The position numbers were made by a program, and so were the translations under genes. DNA of 57,139 nt from Candidatus Poribacteria bacterium (lineage in GTDB: Bacteria > Poribacteria > WGA-4E > WGA-3G): assembly GCA_012270865.1 (NCBI GenBank), contig JAAXHL010000158.1, forward strand, positions 1-57,139, written 5' to 3'. Positions 1 through 8,988 of this stretch are shown piece by piece (positions within the stretch are counted from its first letter, which is position 1; every line of letters starts with the position of its first letter). The notes under the pieces were generated by a model. It did not search any database, was not told the DNA's origin, and saw nothing but the letters and a program-made list of their open reading frames with translations.

Positions 1-2
1 CA

Positions 3-308
3 TTAATTCTAACGTTTACTATAAACCACTCTAACGCAGTCGCTGCGAACGGATATTTAATGTTATATCCGACTCCTTGTTTGGAAAAAGCATTCAGAAC
101 AGATCCAGAACTAATTCACAGAACTTGGGAAGCTTTAAATGCGATTACATTGCAGGATTTAGTAAGTGAAGCGCGAGTTTATGGCGATGGCCTCTATAAA
201 CTTGAACCTAAAGAACTGGCTAATGTTTCTGTTGGTGATGTATTTCCAGCACGATTAAGCTTAGAAAAACCTTTCACAGCACAGCAGATGGAATTCTCAT
301 GGAAATAA
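3..308 (+). CDS. C-terminal end of a DNA methyltransferase (5' truncated by window edge)
   Basis: The reading frame is open from base 3 and closes at 308, so the gene begins outside the window; an internal ATG at 60 is not its true start. The roughly 100 visible residues include GYLMLYPTPCLEKAF, then a helical stretch ending with QDLVSEARVYGDGLYKLEPK. This resembles the C-terminal tail of stand-alone N-6 adenine DNA methyltransferases of restriction-modification systems. The SAM-binding and NPPY catalytic motifs would lie upstream and cannot be checked, so the assignment rests on the tail alone. No restriction enzyme follows. The next gene, the AAA+ ATPase, is convergent. Confidence 0.5.
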   Translation, partial: LILTFTINHSNAVAANGYLMLYPTPCLEKAFRTDPELIHRTWEALNAITLQDLVSEARVYGDGLYKLEPKELANVSVGDVFPARLSLEKPFTAQQMEFSWK

Positions 309-384
309 AAAAGAGGAATCACGAATCTGATGTAAAATTAAAGACACGGTAGGGAACGTGCTTTTATAAAAAAAAATCGTCACC

Positions 385-2208
385 TTATCCCCTTATACCT
401 ATCGCTTCGAGTTGTGCTATTTCTTTTACCCAAGAGTCTCGGATTTCTGGGGAATAGTCGCCGGGGAGTAGCGACTTTCGGGTGCAATTGAGAAGTGCCT
501 GTAAGGTCTGGTAGTGTCGTATCGGTCCGATGTTCGGTAGGATCCGATCTTCGGCGACAGCGATGATTTCATCGACGGTGAGTTCAGCAGTTGTTTCTGA
601 ATTTGCTTTGATAAGACTGGTGGCTTCAAGGTCGGAACGCAACGAGGCGAAACTCGCTGCGGAATAGCTCTCGGTTATCTTCAGAAGTCGTTGGGCATCT
701 TCCTCAGAAAGTGGGCTGGAGGAGACCTTGGCAATCGTCCAGTGTAGAAAATCCTCACGGTCTTCACCACTCGGATCCAGTACCGGAAGCACCATATCTC
801 CGACTCTGCCTTCGCGTCGTAGGTCGGGTGAGAGATTATAGATACGAGCGGTCATCAGAAGCCATGTGATGTTGCCACGGAGCTGCGGATCCGACATCAT
901 CGCCTGTATTTTTCCCGTTAAACGACGTTCTGTGCTGTGTGCATCCCTCCCGACACCCCCGAATTGTGTATCCGCTTCGTCAACAAAGATGAGTACCTTC
1001 ACTAATGCCATCAGCAACCGCCGGAGCCGTTCAAAGATGACATCTGTCTGCCCGAACCACATACTCCGAATGTTCTTGAGGACGAGGACTGGGATATCGA
1101 GTTGACCGGCGAGTCCCTCGAAGATAAAAGTTTTTCCGCTGCCGATGGGGCCGCAGACGCTCATACCGGGAATCGCATCGGGACCGGTTGAGGTGATACG
1201 TGGAATCAACTGCGTTTTCAGGAAATCCACTAATTTTCGGTTCCCAACGATGTCTTTTAAACTGTGTCCGGGTTTTTTGAACTCCACGACATCCTCACCT
1301 AACTGTGTCTGAATGAATTCGGAGACCCTCTCAATGACATCTTCAGGTTGAAGTTTCTCACCGGAATAGCATGCAGAGAGCAGCATTTGTCGGAGTGCCT
1401 GTATGGACAATCCAGCCGTCAGCATTGCGAGTTGTGCTTGTGTACCCCACAGGCTTAACGGTTTCTCAATCAATTTAGGTGTGTTGTTAAACCATGAAAC
1501 GAAGTGCTGACGTTCCGACATTCCGGGTGCAGGGATTTCAACGTTGACGACTTGTGGCAACCTGATAATTCGAGAGTTCAGGATGCTTGGTGATTCTGCG
1601 ATGAAGATGACGGTATCGTTGCCGTTCATGAAATTGGAATCGGAAATCCAGTCCTGAACGATGCTGACGCGATGTCTATCCTGAACTGACAAGCTCCGTA
1701 TCTCGCCTTCTGGCAGCAACATATCGGCTGCTTCTATTAGGATTATCAGTTTTTCGGAGAGAAATTTTTTGCCGTTGGTGTCAGTGCTGCGGGAGAGCAG
1801 GCAAAATTGACGGAGGAGTTCAAGTGCGAGTGTCGAGCTGCCGATCGCATCCGTCATGTACTGCGAGAAAGAGACATTAGAAGGTTCTATAGCAGCATCA
1901 AGTGATCCGGTTGTAGATGTCCGTTCGCGCGCTGTACTGGTAGGTGCGTCTATATCAGTGTCAGGCTCGGTTATGCCTCGCCATCTGTTGAAGGCGCGCT
2001 TAACCTTTTCGCGTTCCGATTCTTGTGCGAAGCGTATGGGACCGTTGAGTTCATAAACCATCAGGATGAACCCATGTATATCCCAGCTGTGGGTTAAAAA
2101 GGGGACGAGCGGAATATAATCCGTGGACTCTTCTTTTTTTAGAAAAAAGAGGTCGTGGATATTTCCGGACAGGACGAGACTCCGAGATGTCCCAGAATTA
2201 ATGAGCAT
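385..2208 (-). CDS. Tandem AAA+ ATPase with degenerate first module, partner of PspA
   Basis: 607 residues. The C-terminal module has a Walker A, GPIGSGKT (about residues 350-357), a Walker B, VLIFVDEAD (about 403-411), and an arginine-finger region, LRREGRVGD. The N-terminal half begins with SRSLVLSGNIHDLFF and keeps a Walker-B-like strand (KLIILIEAADML) and a sensor-1-like strand (DTVIFIAES). No P-loop is recognisable there, so it is read as an inactive AAA module. The protein has no membrane segment and should be cytosolic. The gene lies 112 bp downstream of the pspA-like gene and behind the WD40 gene on the same strand. By analogy with Vps4 acting on ESCRT-III, it probably remodels the PspA polymer; that role is inference. 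An in-frame stop 63 bp upstream limits extension of the start. Confidence 0.8.
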   Translation of the reverse strand: MLINSGTSRSLVLSGNIHDLFFLKKEESTDYIPLVPFLTHSWDIHGFILMVYELNGPIRFAQESEREKVKRAFNRWRGITEPDTDIDAPTSTARERTSTTGSLDAAIEPSNVSFSQYMTDAIGSSTLALELLRQFCLLSRSTDTNGKKFLSEKLIILIEAADMLLPEGEIRSLSVQDRHRVSIVQDWISDSNFMNGNDTVIFIAESPSILNSRIIRLPQVVNVEIPAPGMSERQHFVSWFNNTPKLIEKPLSLWGTQAQLAMLTAGLSIQALRQMLLSACYSGEKLQPEDVIERVSEFIQTQLGEDVVEFKKPGHSLKDIVGNRKLVDFLKTQLIPRITSTGPDAIPGMSVCGPIGSGKTFIFEGLAGQLDIPVLVLKNIRSMWFGQTDVIFERLRRLLMALVKVLIFVDEADTQFGGVGRDAHSTERRLTGKIQAMMSDPQLRGNITWLLMTARIYNLSPDLRREGRVGDMVLPVLDPSGEDREDFLHWTIAKVSSSPLSEEDAQRLLKITESYSAASFASLRSDLEATSLIKANSETTAELTVDEIIAVAEDRILPNIGPIRHYQTLQALLNCTRKSLLPGDYSPEIRDSWVKEIAQLEAIGIRG

Positions 2209-2320
2209 TCCGGCTTCCGATCGGAATGTATAGGTCGGACTTTTGACGGCTATAAGGTGTCGCCCCCTTCAGTTTTAGATAGCGAACTTAGGTCGCTGCG
2301 AGACACTTTTAAGTGGCACG

Positions 2321-3163
2321 TTAGAGCGGCAGTTCAGAATCGGAATCCTCAGTTTTCTTAGCAGGTTCTGGTTCTGTATCCGTCTGTGTATCCGTCTGCT
2401 GTGCGCCGAAAATCAGAGCATCAAATTCATCGGAAGTTGAAGAGGATCGTGCAGCTGTGAGGAATTCCTGTTCTTCGGATTTTGAATCGGTCCCAGCCAA
2501 TTCCTGTGCGACTTTTGAACGTCCTTTCGCCTTTTCTCGGATTTCGCGCATCCGTGTCAATTCAGCGGAAGTACCGTCCATACTAATACCGGAAAGCATA
2601 TCGGCGATTTCTTCCTGCTCTTTGGCAGTAATCAGATCGGCGACAGCCTCGGACTGTTCTTCCTTAATCTGGTCTAAATCGCGAGATAGACCGGTAATCT
2701 GAATTTTATGGTTATCAATACCGGCTTGTGCCTCTTCAATATCGTTTTCCAATTCGGAAATCTGTCTGGTTTTTTCTTCCAGATTGGTATTGAATCCTTG
2801 GTAAGCCGTGACACAGCGTACATATTCAGCGTGCTGTTTGACTTCTTCGGGTGCCATTCCCTCTTTTTGCAAGTCCGCAGCGGTCTGCTGTGCCTTAGCG
2901 ATTGCGCCAGTTTTCAATTCCTCTAATTTTTCAACTTCGTCGGTAAGCGTCTTTACCGTGGATTTCTTGCGTTCCACGAGTGCTATAAGTTGCCCGATCG
3001 CCTGCTTATAGCGTTGAATATTGCCTTTCTTATCGCTGATGATGTCTTCGTAAGCCCCTCTAACGGCTTCCGGGTTTTCCATCATTCGGTCTGCTGCCTC
3101 ATGTGCGCGACCTGTTAGCGTGTACCATATCGACCTAAAAAATCGCGTGAATCCGTTTGCCAT
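2321..3163 (-). CDS. PspA/IM30 (Vipp1) family membrane-stress protein
   Basis: 280 residues, almost entirely heptad-rich coiled coil. The N-terminal amphipathic helix (MANGFTRFFRSIWYTLTGRA) fits PspA/Vipp1 helix 0, which inserts into stressed membranes. It is followed by MENPEAVRGAYEDI, a family-like stretch, and the long alpha-hairpin. The last 45 residues are acidic and low in complexity (QTDTQTDTEPEPAKKTEDSD), unlike short E. coli PspA. PspA proteins form ESCRT-III-like rods and rings. The start is preceded by AGGAGG. The neighbouring AAA+ gene is not PspF-like: it has no sigma54 domain, and its family suggests polymer remodelling rather than transcription control. Confidence 0.85.
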   Translation of the reverse strand: MANGFTRFFRSIWYTLTGRAHEAADRMMENPEAVRGAYEDIISDKKGNIQRYKQAIGQLIALVERKKSTVKTLTDEVEKLEELKTGAIAKAQQTAADLQKEGMAPEEVKQHAEYVRCVTAYQGFNTNLEEKTRQISELENDIEEAQAGIDNHKIQITGLSRDLDQIKEEQSEAVADLITAKEQEEIADMLSGISMDGTSAELTRMREIREKAKGRSKVAQELAGTDSKSEEQEFLTAARSSSTSDEFDALIFGAQQTDTQTDTEPEPAKKTEDSDSELPL

Positions 3164-3348
3164 TTCAAATCCTCCTGTTGCTTGTTCCAGAAAAGCGCAA
3201 CCTCACTGTATTGCTTTACAAGTTGTGTCAATATCGTTTCGTACAGCTTTACAACACTGTGTGAAACTTATCACATCGTATTTTAACACATTTTACCTTA
3301 AACTGCAAGAAAATTCTGCATAAGGCTATGATTTCGGGGTAGAAAACT

Positions 3349-5391
3349 TTAAGAGCCTATCACAGGTTTCATATCCCAGAGGAGAACAGTGCCATCAAAA
3401 CTTCCACTTGCCAAGAGCGAACCGTCCGGTGAGAAGACAACATCTTGAACGTCAGAGGCGTGTCCCCAGAAGGTGTGGACGTTTTCACCAGTGGCGACCC
3501 TCCACAACTGGATAGGTACGCTATCTGTCTTGCACCACCATGAACCGACAGCGAGATAATCACTGTCAGGCGAAAAAGCAAGTGCGAAAGGTCTCCTACT
3601 GCTCTCAGGCAGCCGTATTACCATACGTATTTGTGAGGTATTTGCGTCCCACAATATAACTTCACCTTCGCGCCCACAAGCAATAACGGTCCCGCAGGGA
3701 GAAAATGCAATAGCATCAAGGACTGGTTCCAGATGTGGCTGACGCTTAGGGTTTTCCGCTTCCTTGGTTCCTTTTGACTCACCTCTGTACAGAGGTGGAA
3801 CGTCTAAACTTTCTGGCAAGGGAAGTGTGGCAAGGTGTTTACCACTTTCAACATCCCAGATGCGTGCTTTATCATTGTAAGAAATAGCGGCAACCTGTTT
3901 ACCATCAGGGTGAAACGCTATTCTCTTATCTCCCATTCGCCATCTCGCTTCTCCTACGCGTTCATTTTCATCTGGCGTAAGCGAATGTTGTTTTTCCCAG
4001 TGCTCAACATTCCATACAAAGAGTTCGCCTTTTGTTCCCGCACTGACAAGATATTTACCGATGGGTGAAAAACGAAACGAAATTACATGATTCTCATGTT
4101 CGGTGAGTTCAGCGACTAATGTTTCGGAGTCAATATTCCAGACTTTGATGTTCGCGTCCCCTGTTTCAGCTGCTAACATTTCATGGAGTGTAGATAGAGC
4201 TACTGTCCTTCGTAAAGGGGAACGTTCTTCGGTCAAGGTTGGGAATATCCGCTGGGTTTTCCTACTCTCAACATCCCAGAAAACTTTGCCTGTTGTTCCC
4301 CAGTAACTGCTGATCAATGTCTTGCTATCCGGTGAGAATACTACCGAAAAAGCGTGCGGTTTATATTCGGGAAATAATGCTATTGTAGAAGGGCTTTCGG
4401 CTTTCCATAGCTGCAGATCGCCGCGTGTATTGGCAATGGCGAACTGCGTTCCATCGGTTGAAAAACGTGCTGCAGACTTAGTCGTTCCCGGGGAGTCAAA
4501 GGTGTCTAATTTTTCTTGCTGCGGTCCATCCCAAATCTGCACCTCGTCCTTATAGATGTTGGCAATTCTCATCACTCCATCGGAAGTATAAGCCAGTCTG
4601 ACTCGATCTCCTTCATAAGTAGTGGGGGTCATTACAAGGGATTCGTTGTGAATATCCCAGACTCGTACTTCGTTGTCCAAGGTCGCGGTGGCAAGGTATT
4701 GTCCGCAAGGTGAAAAGATGGTGGAATGCACCGGTGCCGCGTGTCCAATGAGATGAGCAATCTGTTTGCCAGTATCTATGTCTGAAAGCGTGATAGTGTC
4801 TATAGCGGTCACATACGCAAGTTGGTTGCTAACGGGTGAAAATGAGATAGGAAAGCACCTGTCGCCGTAATATCCCCTTCGGTAATCCTTTTTTTCTGCA
4901 TCTTCAAGGGTGCAGCTCATGATAGGGGTGTCGGTGTTTGTCCGCCATGTGTAGACAGCACTATGTGCGAAGCCTGATGTAGCGAGATATTGTCCATCCG
5001 ACGAAAAGTGGAGATGTAAAAGGCTATTAAAGTTTCGAGTGCTTCCCCAATCTATTTTGGTAACACACTGCCCGTTTTGTGTGTCCCATATTTTAACAAT
5101 GCCATCTTGATCGCCGGTAGCGATCCATCGCATATCATGTGAGAAGGTAGCGACATTGAACATCCCTCGTTCGGTACCCCACAAGGCACGAGGGGTCATT
5201 GTTTCCGTGTCATATATCCAGAATCCCATTTTGGTTGCAACGGCAAGATATGTCCCATCGCTCGAATACTCAACACCAAGTAGTGCTCCCTGCCCTAATC
5301 TACCGATTGCGCCTTCGGGAAGTTCCCAAGTTGTTACATCTGTGTCTTCAGGTGATCGCAGCGCAGGGATCGTGGTGCGCCTGTTTTCCAT
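3349..5391 (-). CDS. WD40 repeat protein, about 14 blades
   Basis: 680 residues made of about 14 WD40-type repeats, for example FSPDGSLLASGSFDGTVLLW and FSHDMRWIATGDQDGIVKIW, from residue 30 to the end. This is enough for two seven-bladed propellers. There is no signal peptide or membrane segment, so it should be a cytosolic scaffold. No catalytic domain is fused to it. It is the first of three same-strand genes (WD40, PspA, AAA+), with a 185-bp gap before pspA, and could be an adaptor for that module; the gap leaves room for a separate pspA promoter. AGGAGA precedes the ATG. Confidence 0.85.
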   Translation of the reverse strand: MENRRTTIPALRSPEDTDVTTWELPEGAIGRLGQGALLGVEYSSDGTYLAVATKMGFWIYDTETMTPRALWGTERGMFNVATFSHDMRWIATGDQDGIVKIWDTQNGQCVTKIDWGSTRNFNSLLHLHFSSDGQYLATSGFAHSAVYTWRTNTDTPIMSCTLEDAEKKDYRRGYYGDRCFPISFSPVSNQLAYVTAIDTITLSDIDTGKQIAHLIGHAAPVHSTIFSPCGQYLATATLDNEVRVWDIHNESLVMTPTTYEGDRVRLAYTSDGVMRIANIYKDEVQIWDGPQQEKLDTFDSPGTTKSAARFSTDGTQFAIANTRGDLQLWKAESPSTIALFPEYKPHAFSVVFSPDSKTLISSYWGTTGKVFWDVESRKTQRIFPTLTEERSPLRRTVALSTLHEMLAAETGDANIKVWNIDSETLVAELTEHENHVISFRFSPIGKYLVSAGTKGELFVWNVEHWEKQHSLTPDENERVGEARWRMGDKRIAFHPDGKQVAAISYNDKARIWDVESGKHLATLPLPESLDVPPLYRGESKGTKEAENPKRQPHLEPVLDAIAFSPCGTVIACGREGEVILWDANTSQIRMVIRLPESSRRPFALAFSPDSDYLAVGSWWCKTDSVPIQLWRVATGENVHTFWGHASDVQDVVFSPDGSLLASGSFDGTVLLWDMKPVIGS

Positions 5392-5654
5392 AAAAAAATC
5401 TCCTGTGAGTGCCCGAAGGCTTTGGAAGTTTAGGTATTTCTCGCGTCAAAATCCGCGTATGTAGTGTTGAAAATTATTAAGATTAAAGGGGATAATCGTG
5501 TGGTAACTGATAAAGAAAGGAGGCGAAAATTATAACGATTCGCGAAATCAACGATTTTAATTATACAGCACATCCGTATTGTTTGTCAATACCTAAATTA
5601 TATGCTTTGCTGACTGCTAACAACTGAACAATCCTAAGGCACGCTAAATTCTAC

Positions 5655-5683
5655 TTGACACAGAGCGGATATCTGAATAGAAT
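5655..5683 (+). promoter_or_regulatory. Sigma70-type promoter for the protease/TPR gene
   Basis: TTGACA (5655-5660), a 17-bp spacer and TAGAAT (5678-5683) give a near-consensus promoter 32 bp before the start codon at 5716. It lies in the 324-bp gap between divergent genes. I see nothing else recognisable in that gap. Confidence 0.6.
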
Positions 5684-5715
5684 AGTGAATAAATATAACT
5701 TTCGACCTTCAAAAG

Positions 5716-8112
5716 ATGCGTATACAACCGACAATACACAAGACATTTTCATATTGGCTGTGGCTTACTGCATTCGGTGTGTTAGGACTCGGACTCGCGA
5801 ATTTGCCGCTGTTTAACCTCCTCGCTTTTGAGTTCTGCGCGGTGTTAGCACTCGGCATCTCTCTGGCTGGCGCACACGTAACGCTCACTGTAATCCGTCA
5901 GATGAAGCGACAACCTGAGGCACTCTCCGGTTCATCGGGGCAGATCGTCAATCGGTGTTTCTGGAGTGCGTTGACCTTTAACTTGAGTTTACTCGTGCTA
6001 CCGCTCGGTATTATCCTGCTGAACGCGCTGCGTGTCAAAAATTGCAATTTCGGTGAAGGGTTTCTATTTTTTTTTCTACTACCGGCAGTCAGCTGCCTAT
6101 ACGCGACGGCAGCAGGCGTATTTTTCGGGTTCTGGATTAAGAGGCGATGGTTGGCATATCTGGCGTATCTCGGGTTTCTCGCGGTCTCTTGTGTGCCAGT
6201 GGTTATCAATCTGATATTTCACCCGCCGGTGTTTGCGTATCACGCGACATTCGGATATTTTCCGGGACCGATTTACGATTTCGTCATCCAGATAACAAGT
6301 ACGCTGCTCATCGCCCGCGCAGAAACACTGCTGTGGATAGCCTTATTCTTGGTACTTACTGTCAGTATGTGTGAAGTCAGTCGGGACACCGATTTGATGC
6401 CGCAACTGAAGTGGCGCAAACTCTTTAGTCCTCTGACAAGACATGTCGGTTTATACCTCCTGATTGGCTGTCTTATCGGTTTCCAGTTCTATGCGGGGGC
6501 ATTGGGAATTCGTCCGACCCGTGATGATATTGCCGAAGCACTCGGCGGTTTTCGTGAAACTGAACATTTCAAAATCTTCTATGCTCGCGAACTTCAAGCA
6601 GAGATTGATCGAATCGCCGAGGATTGCGAATTTCGGTACGCGCAATTAGCCGACTATCTCATGCCTGAAGGTGAAAAACTCTCTCGGAAAGTCCGAGCCT
6701 ATATCTATGCATCGACCGACCAGAAGAAGAAGTTAACTGGGGCAGGCGACACATCTGTGGAGGATCCATTCGGACACGGGTTCCACATTCACGCGCAAGG
6801 TTTTCCGCATCCGGTTCTGAAGCACGAATTGGCACACGTCTTTACTGTTCCGTGGTCGCCACTGAAGGTAAGTCTGAAGATAGGACTCCATGAAGGGATC
6901 GCCGTTGCTGCAGATTGGGACGAAGGCAGGCTTACCGCACATCAGTGGGCAAAGGCGATGCGTCAGATGAAGGTTGCCCCCGAATTGTCAGCCATCATGG
7001 GCATCGGGTTCTGGGGACATGCCGGTTCGAGGAGTTATCTGCTGGCGGGTTCCTTCGTCCGATTTCTCGTTGACACCTACGGTATAGAAAAATTTAGAAA
7101 CGTCTTCCCTACCGGTAATTTTCTGCGTCACTACGCGAAGGACCTGCCTTCACTTGAACAGGAATGGCTCAATTTTTTGGAAGGTGTTCGGTTACAAGCC
7201 GAGGATATCGCCTACGCAAATTACCGTCTAAAACAACGCAGCGTTTTTGAACAGGTCTGTGCGCATGAAATGGCGGCGTTACGGAATACCGCATGGCAGG
7301 CATTTTTCCGAAAAGATTTCGCTACCGCCACGGAGACGTTTGAGACAATGTTATCAGATGAACCCGACAACCCAGTCACACTACGCGGCTTGATGTACAG
7401 CGCGTATCGCATGCAGGCGTATGACAAGGCGTTATCCTTAGCGGAGCGTATTGCGAAGAAAGAGGACCCTCTATTCAGTCCGGAAGCAACGCTCCTGAAA
7501 GGCGATATTCATTGGCGAAGGAATCAACACAAAAAAGCGATTGACATCTACAATTCCATTAAGACGGAACACGAGACGATTGCGCGTAGACGGACGAAAC
7601 GGATCGCGGCACTCTCTTACCAAGGTCCCGCAGAGACACAACCGAACGCGATGGTTCAAACGCGGACATCTGTTCATGAATTGTTCCGTTCAGTCTTAGT
7701 TGAACCCAAAAATGCGGCAGAGAAGATGGCATCCTTGTCAATATGTCTTCAAGCGGAGCCGGATATCTGGTTGGCATCTTTCTTAGCAGGTGAGCTGCTT
7801 CACAGAGAAAAAGCCTGGCAGCTCAGCAATCAACACCTCCACAGGGCAGTGGCGCGATTGGAAAAGTTAGCGGTTGCCGCTGAAACATCATCAACGCAGC
7901 TGACGGAACAACAATACCAAGATTTTGCCTTAGAGGGACGAAGATTAATAGGCATCAATGCATACCATCAACAAGATTACGAGACTGCAATCAAGGCATT
8001 TTCTACGATTGCAAAAAACGAAGGGTTACCTCTCGGAACTATACTAAAAGCAGAAGAATGGCAGCAGCGGTGTCGTTGGGCACAACTTTTTAAAGTAACC
8101 AGTGACCAATAG
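5716..8112 (+). CDS. Integral membrane gluzincin-like metalloprotease with C-terminal TPRs
   Basis: 798 residues. The first 260 or so hold about seven to eight hydrophobic membrane segments. A soluble domain carries the zinc motif HELAH (about residue 370), followed by LHEGIA, where the Glu could be the third ligand, as in peptidase MA-like gluzincins. From about residue 520 the chain is helical with TPR-like pairs (FATATETFETMLSDEPDNP; YDKALSLAERIAKK). The order membrane-protease-TPR suggests an envelope protease with an attached substrate- or partner-binding arm. Its substrate is unknown. It stands alone behind its own promoter, and the IS605-like element follows 80-90 bp downstream. Confidence 0.65.
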   Translation: MRIQPTIHKTFSYWLWLTAFGVLGLGLANLPLFNLLAFEFCAVLALGISLAGAHVTLTVIRQMKRQPEALSGSSGQIVNRCFWSALTFNLSLLVLPLGIILLNALRVKNCNFGEGFLFFFLLPAVSCLYATAAGVFFGFWIKRRWLAYLAYLGFLAVSCVPVVINLIFHPPVFAYHATFGYFPGPIYDFVIQITSTLLIARAETLLWIALFLVLTVSMCEVSRDTDLMPQLKWRKLFSPLTRHVGLYLLIGCLIGFQFYAGALGIRPTRDDIAEALGGFRETEHFKIFYARELQAEIDRIAEDCEFRYAQLADYLMPEGEKLSRKVRAYIYASTDQKKKLTGAGDTSVEDPFGHGFHIHAQGFPHPVLKHELAHVFTVPWSPLKVSLKIGLHEGIAVAADWDEGRLTAHQWAKAMRQMKVAPELSAIMGIGFWGHAGSRSYLLAGSFVRFLVDTYGIEKFRNVFPTGNFLRHYAKDLPSLEQEWLNFLEGVRLQAEDIAYANYRLKQRSVFEQVCAHEMAALRNTAWQAFFRKDFATATETFETMLSDEPDNPVTLRGLMYSAYRMQAYDKALSLAERIAKKEDPLFSPEATLLKGDIHWRRNQHKKAIDIYNSIKTEHETIARRRTKRIAALSYQGPAETQPNAMVQTRTSVHELFRSVLVEPKNAAEKMASLSICLQAEPDIWLASFLAGELLHREKAWQLSNQHLHRAVARLEKLAVAAETSSTQLTEQQYQDFALEGRRLIGINAYHQQDYETAIKAFSTIAKNEGLPLGTILKAEEWQQRCRWAQLFKVTSDQ

Positions 8113-8205
8113 CCAGTTAAAAGAGGTCTTTGATAGTTATAGGGTTTTCTGGTTACTATAAACTGGGAACTGAAAACTGGAGACTTCTTTGTCAACTACC
8201 CAAGC

Positions 8206-8863
8206 CTAAAGACTTGGGAAACCTGTTAAGAGATCATTGAACAACAACAGCTGTTCAGCGGTCTCAAGGTTTCCCATATCTTGTGCTTCGTTTTTGTTTC
8301 TCGTTTCATTGAGGGTGGTAACCCACCGCTCTCCACGAAGGGCAGCAGCTGCACGGACACGTTCACCTGTCTTAAGTTTATGCTTACGGAGTTTCCACGA
8401 CATAGACCTAATACGTTTTCTGTGTCTTGGATACCCTTTTTTCGCAGCACCTTCTTCGCATCGGCTATAAAAACCGTCAAACGCTTTATCCGTGCGTTCT
8501 AAAGCACACACTTGCATATCTTGAGGCACTTCGCGAAAGTCAGCATATTTTTCACGGGCAACTTTCAACTTCCGGGATTGGGCGTTATACGAGACGCGTT
8601 CGCCTTCGGTTTCCCAAGCAACCTTGCGGTCATGGCGCGCAGAGTTCTGAAGTTCGCAAAGGTGGTCAAGCCAGTCTAATAATCAGGACTTACGCAATTT
8701 TGACTTCGGCCCGTTCAGTTAGATGAGAATTTTCGGAAAACACAGGGGTCCCCTGCCACAAACTGGGAAGTTTGTGCTACAAAAGAGCAGCATGCGTAAG
8801 TCCTAATAATGTTGTTTCTTGTGTTTTCGTAGGATACACAGGGTATCTAAAAGTTAATTTCAT
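8206..8863 (-). pseudogene. tnpB: tnpB (IS605 OrfB), interrupted by a MITE and internally deleted
   Basis: Reading starts at ATG 8863 with MKLTFRYPVYPTKTQETTLL. It is broken by the 120-bp MITE and resumes with DWLDHLCELQNSARHDRK, a good match to TnpB N-termini. It continues through VPQDMQVCALERTDKAF and KGYPRHRKRIRSMSWKLRK. The chain then jumps to a short tail ending GFPSL, whose stop codon lies inside the right-end hairpin as in intact elements. The RuvC and zinc-finger parts (over 200 residues) are therefore missing. Removing the MITE and one 7-bp duplication restores codons for TTLLDWLD exactly. The product cannot be an active guided nuclease. Confidence 0.8.
8685..8804. mobile_element. 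MITE group A, copy 1 (inside tnpB)
   Basis: The 120-bp element begins AGGACTTACGCA and ends TGCGTAAGTCCT, perfect 12-bp inverted ends. Flanks AATAATC (8678-8684) and AATAATG (8805-8811) form a 7-bp target duplication with one mismatch. The interior (including palindromic CAGGGGTCCCCTG) differs from copies 2 and 3. It encodes nothing. Confidence 0.85.
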
Positions 8864-8866
8864 GGT

Positions 8867-8955
8867 GTATCAGGTATCAGGCGTTTATCCCCTTCTTAGT
8901 GGGAGGCAAGCACATTGCCGAGTGGCAACGCTAAGAATGCTTGCCAACCTGATAC
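8867..8955 (-). promoter_or_regulatory. Highly structured 5' leader of the IS-borne tnpB
   Basis: Between the promoter and the tnpB start the leader can fold into a closed structure. An outer 9-bp stem pairs 8867-8875 with 8947-8955. An 8-bp stem pairs GGCAAGCA (8905-8912) with TGCTTGCC (8938-8945). An inner 5-bp hairpin pairs 8915-8919 with 8924-8928. GTATCAGG is present twice on the start-codon side, so the outer stem has two registers. It may control translation or be a small RNA; the function is unknown. Confidence 0.5.
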
Positions 8956-8959
8956 TCTA

Positions 8960-8988
8960 ATTATACCACAACTTGATAGCAATGTCAA
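8960..8988 (-). promoter_or_regulatory. Perfect-consensus sigma70 promoter of tnpB
   Basis: On the minus strand TTGACA (8988-8983), a 17-bp spacer and TATAAT (8965-8960) match the consensus at all 12 positions. Transcription would start near 8953 and give a leader of about 90 nt before the tnpB ATG. Confidence 0.75.

Noticed and set aside
5156..5464. Plus-strand frame antisense to the WD40 gene
   Set aside because: It is the complement of WD40 repeats with no ribosome site; many such shadow frames occur across the propeller genes.
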